This document shows, piece by piece, positions 7,001-7,299 of a stretch of DNA of 7,299 nt. Position 1 is the first letter of the stretch. Every line of letters begins with the position of its first letter. The notes under the pieces are model-generated. The model did no database searches. It saw only the letters and a program-made list of their open reading frames with translations, and was not told the DNA's origin. The stretch covers positions 1 through 7,299 of the forward strand of contig JAKEEV010000305.1 of the NCBI GenBank assembly GCA_022616395.1, in the 5' to 3' direction. Source of the DNA: Planctomycetia bacterium. Lineage in GTDB: Bacteria; Planctomycetota; Planctomycetia; Gemmatales; Gemmataceae. The position numbers were made by a program, and so were the translations under genes.

Positions 7001-7299
7001 TACGTGATTGCGTGGGCGAGTAGTCTTGGCCTTGAGGTCGAAACGATGCCACTGTTACGCGACCGACTCGGAACACGCGGCGTTCAACTCAAGGGCTTCC
7101 ACGCGCGGCCACTGGCGCTTGTCGAAGCCGGTACGCATCTGTTTTTGCCGAAGCACGGTGGACCGGTGCCGCTTCGCGTGGATGTACTCGACTCGTGGCC
7201 GAGTGAAGTCGCGGACCCGTTCGCGTTCGGGCCGATCCTGCGCGTGTATGCCGAAGGTCAGCCGGTCGCGGACGTGCGAACGGGGCTTGTGTCTCCGAT
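4067..7299 (+). CDS. Second double AAA+ Clp-like ATPase with release-factor-like C-terminus (partial, runs off the right edge)
   Basis: The frame is open from ATG 4067 to the window end (1077 codons plus two bases). It is a paralogue of the preceding gene. The N-terminal domain (1 to about 215) shares PLFVTS (20-25) and VAFDH (92-96). AAA+ module 1 has Walker A GPRMAGKT (238-245), pore motif SYVG (282-285) and Walker B ILYFDD (304-309), with Asp309 replacing the catalytic Glu; the arginine-finger positions are Asp362-Met363. AAA+ module 2 is intact: Walker A GPTGVGKT (536-543), Walker B VVLLDE (599-604), sensor 1 Asn645, arginine finger Arg682 in RPEFFNRLD, and sensor 2 GAR (741-743). Its pore loop is shortened as in the paralogue. 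LGF (655-657) lies where ClpC carries its ClpP-docking tripeptide. A helical region (about 795-950) leads to a PCRF-like fold (about 955-1040) with LKG, nine residues, then EAGTH (1020-1024). No GGQ is visible; the C-terminus is missing. ATG 4067 matches the paralogue's start best; an in-frame ATG at 4019 would add 16 residues from the hairpin. No Shine-Dalgarno is seen. Confidence 0.88.
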   Translation, partial: MNFRIPIYVCQTRTGYTARPLFVTSPERTDENLNRLLTKLTRDLVQLLESLGRKERHDEVAAWTFCPAVTTHRTSLEIELRRRVARVRYLLVAFDHMNRRLAFTPAVPNLWFEVTRGEPLEVRAQAVYSEHWRTVERDADEDSDIRPENDTLTGKAWVQVLELSANVPALAPKAPPINFLALGGGETADGATELRRVGRCLDWLFPDELDRAILRDHEVSELFRLLELNDRRPVLLCGPRMAGKTAIVHECVYRRVDGRKSVHRQWYNCWLVSPQRLISGMSYVGQWEGRLLAILKHAKKRDHILYFDDLIGLFLAGITSQSTLSAAVVLKPYLERRDVRVLGEITPEGLRVLQERDRGFADMFHIIPVRQPTDADTLRILVDQQRRLEGKHSINFNLDVLPAVIDLQRRYDHAAAFPGKAAAVLTRLAVRATTKQEEVLAAVVYGNTRPGEDREFPQRPEVTRAEVLADFAARSGLSLGFLDPKRRLDRDDVRNKLQEQVIGQSEAVEALADVVSIAKARLNDPDRPLAAFLFLGPTGVGKTECAKAIARTLFSDADRLLRFDLNEFNQPGSATRLVGTFSQPEGLLTSAIRRQPFAVVLLDEIEKADPEVFDLLLQLLGEGRLTDSLGRTADFTSAIVIMTSNLGVRETEGNLGFVPEADKSFAYTRAAEKFFRPEFFNRLDRVIPFKRLSRDEMGRIARRLVNEVLSREGFGQRKCVLNVAPDALDRVIAAGYDPALGARAMKRAVERELTQPAAARLASLDVNELTIVTVKTGANALTVSVQAPQWASKLPLEARAAMPVKDRLSAACGALDKVDEVLSAIRPATPVLAGKVTPQHERYFALKELADAISNTLNDYENRLEDRKHSYLEASQPEATGRRARYRAIKPKSPSFEWHQTQPFSSLASAESMEEALRELFDTSEALPDDQDLFELENRLALLNLMATAHLDEKPVYLLVRGFPDGVPCAPASSLHDYYVIAWASSLGLEVETMPLLRDRLGTRGVQLKGFHARPLALVEAGTHLFLPKHGGPVPLRVDVLDSWPSEVADPFAFGPILRVYAEGQPVADVRTGLVSP
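5775..5796. repeat. Perfect 9-bp hairpin with 4-base loop inside the second AAA+ gene
   Basis: AGCCGGGTT (5775-5783) is followed by the loop CCGC and the exact complement AACCCGGCT (5788-5796). It encodes the QPGSATR segment just before the shortened pore loop of AAA+ module 2. The paralogue has the same number of residues here but no hairpin, so this is not an added insertion. It could be chance in GC-rich DNA, a local conversion by a palindromic element, or an mRNA structure. Confidence 0.6.

Noticed and set aside
1..7299. CRISPR arrays, tRNA or rRNA genes, transposase genes
   Set aside because: I saw no regularly spaced direct repeats, tRNA-like cloverleaf, rRNA sequence or transposase motif. 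The only repeats noted are the three inverted repeats listed.

Overview
The window comes from a GC-rich bacterium, most likely a planctomycete of the Gemmata type. The grounds are the base composition, start codons without Shine-Dalgarno sequences, long perfect palindromes between genes, a secreted protein resembling DUF3160, and large multidomain ATPases. This assignment is an inference, because the window holds no marker gene.

Layout. Positions 1-299 (minus strand) carry the N-terminus of a secreted protein that runs off the left edge. A 263-base divergent intergenic region (300-562) holds that gene's ribosome binding site, a possible -10 box, and a perfect 26-bp hairpin (482-543). Positions 563-3973 (plus) encode a complete 1136-residue protein with two Clp-type AAA+ modules. 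A 93-base gap, mostly filled by a perfect 29-bp hairpin (3982-4056), leads to a second gene on the same strand. That gene starts at 4067 and is still open at 7299, with 1077 residues visible. It is a paralogue of the first, with the same domain order.

Both large proteins have the order: N-terminal domain of unknown type; degenerate first AAA+ module; well-preserved second AAA+ module of the ClpA/ClpB/ClpC class; helical segment; and a C-terminal module that matches the PCRF domain of bacterial peptide chain release factors. The release-factor match rests on a spaced pattern: a G at the end of a beta strand, nine residues, then E-x-G-[V/T]-H. The same spacing occurs in E. coli RF2 as I recall its sequence. 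The peptidyl-tRNA-hydrolysing GGQ domain is absent from the first protein and does not appear in the visible part of the second.

The two genes look like a co-transcribed duplicated pair, perhaps subunits of a mixed AAA+ ring. A Clp-like motor joined to a catalytically empty release-factor module suggests action at the ribosome, such as on stalled complexes, or a conflict or stress system that targets translation. That role is inference; the architecture is what the sequence shows.
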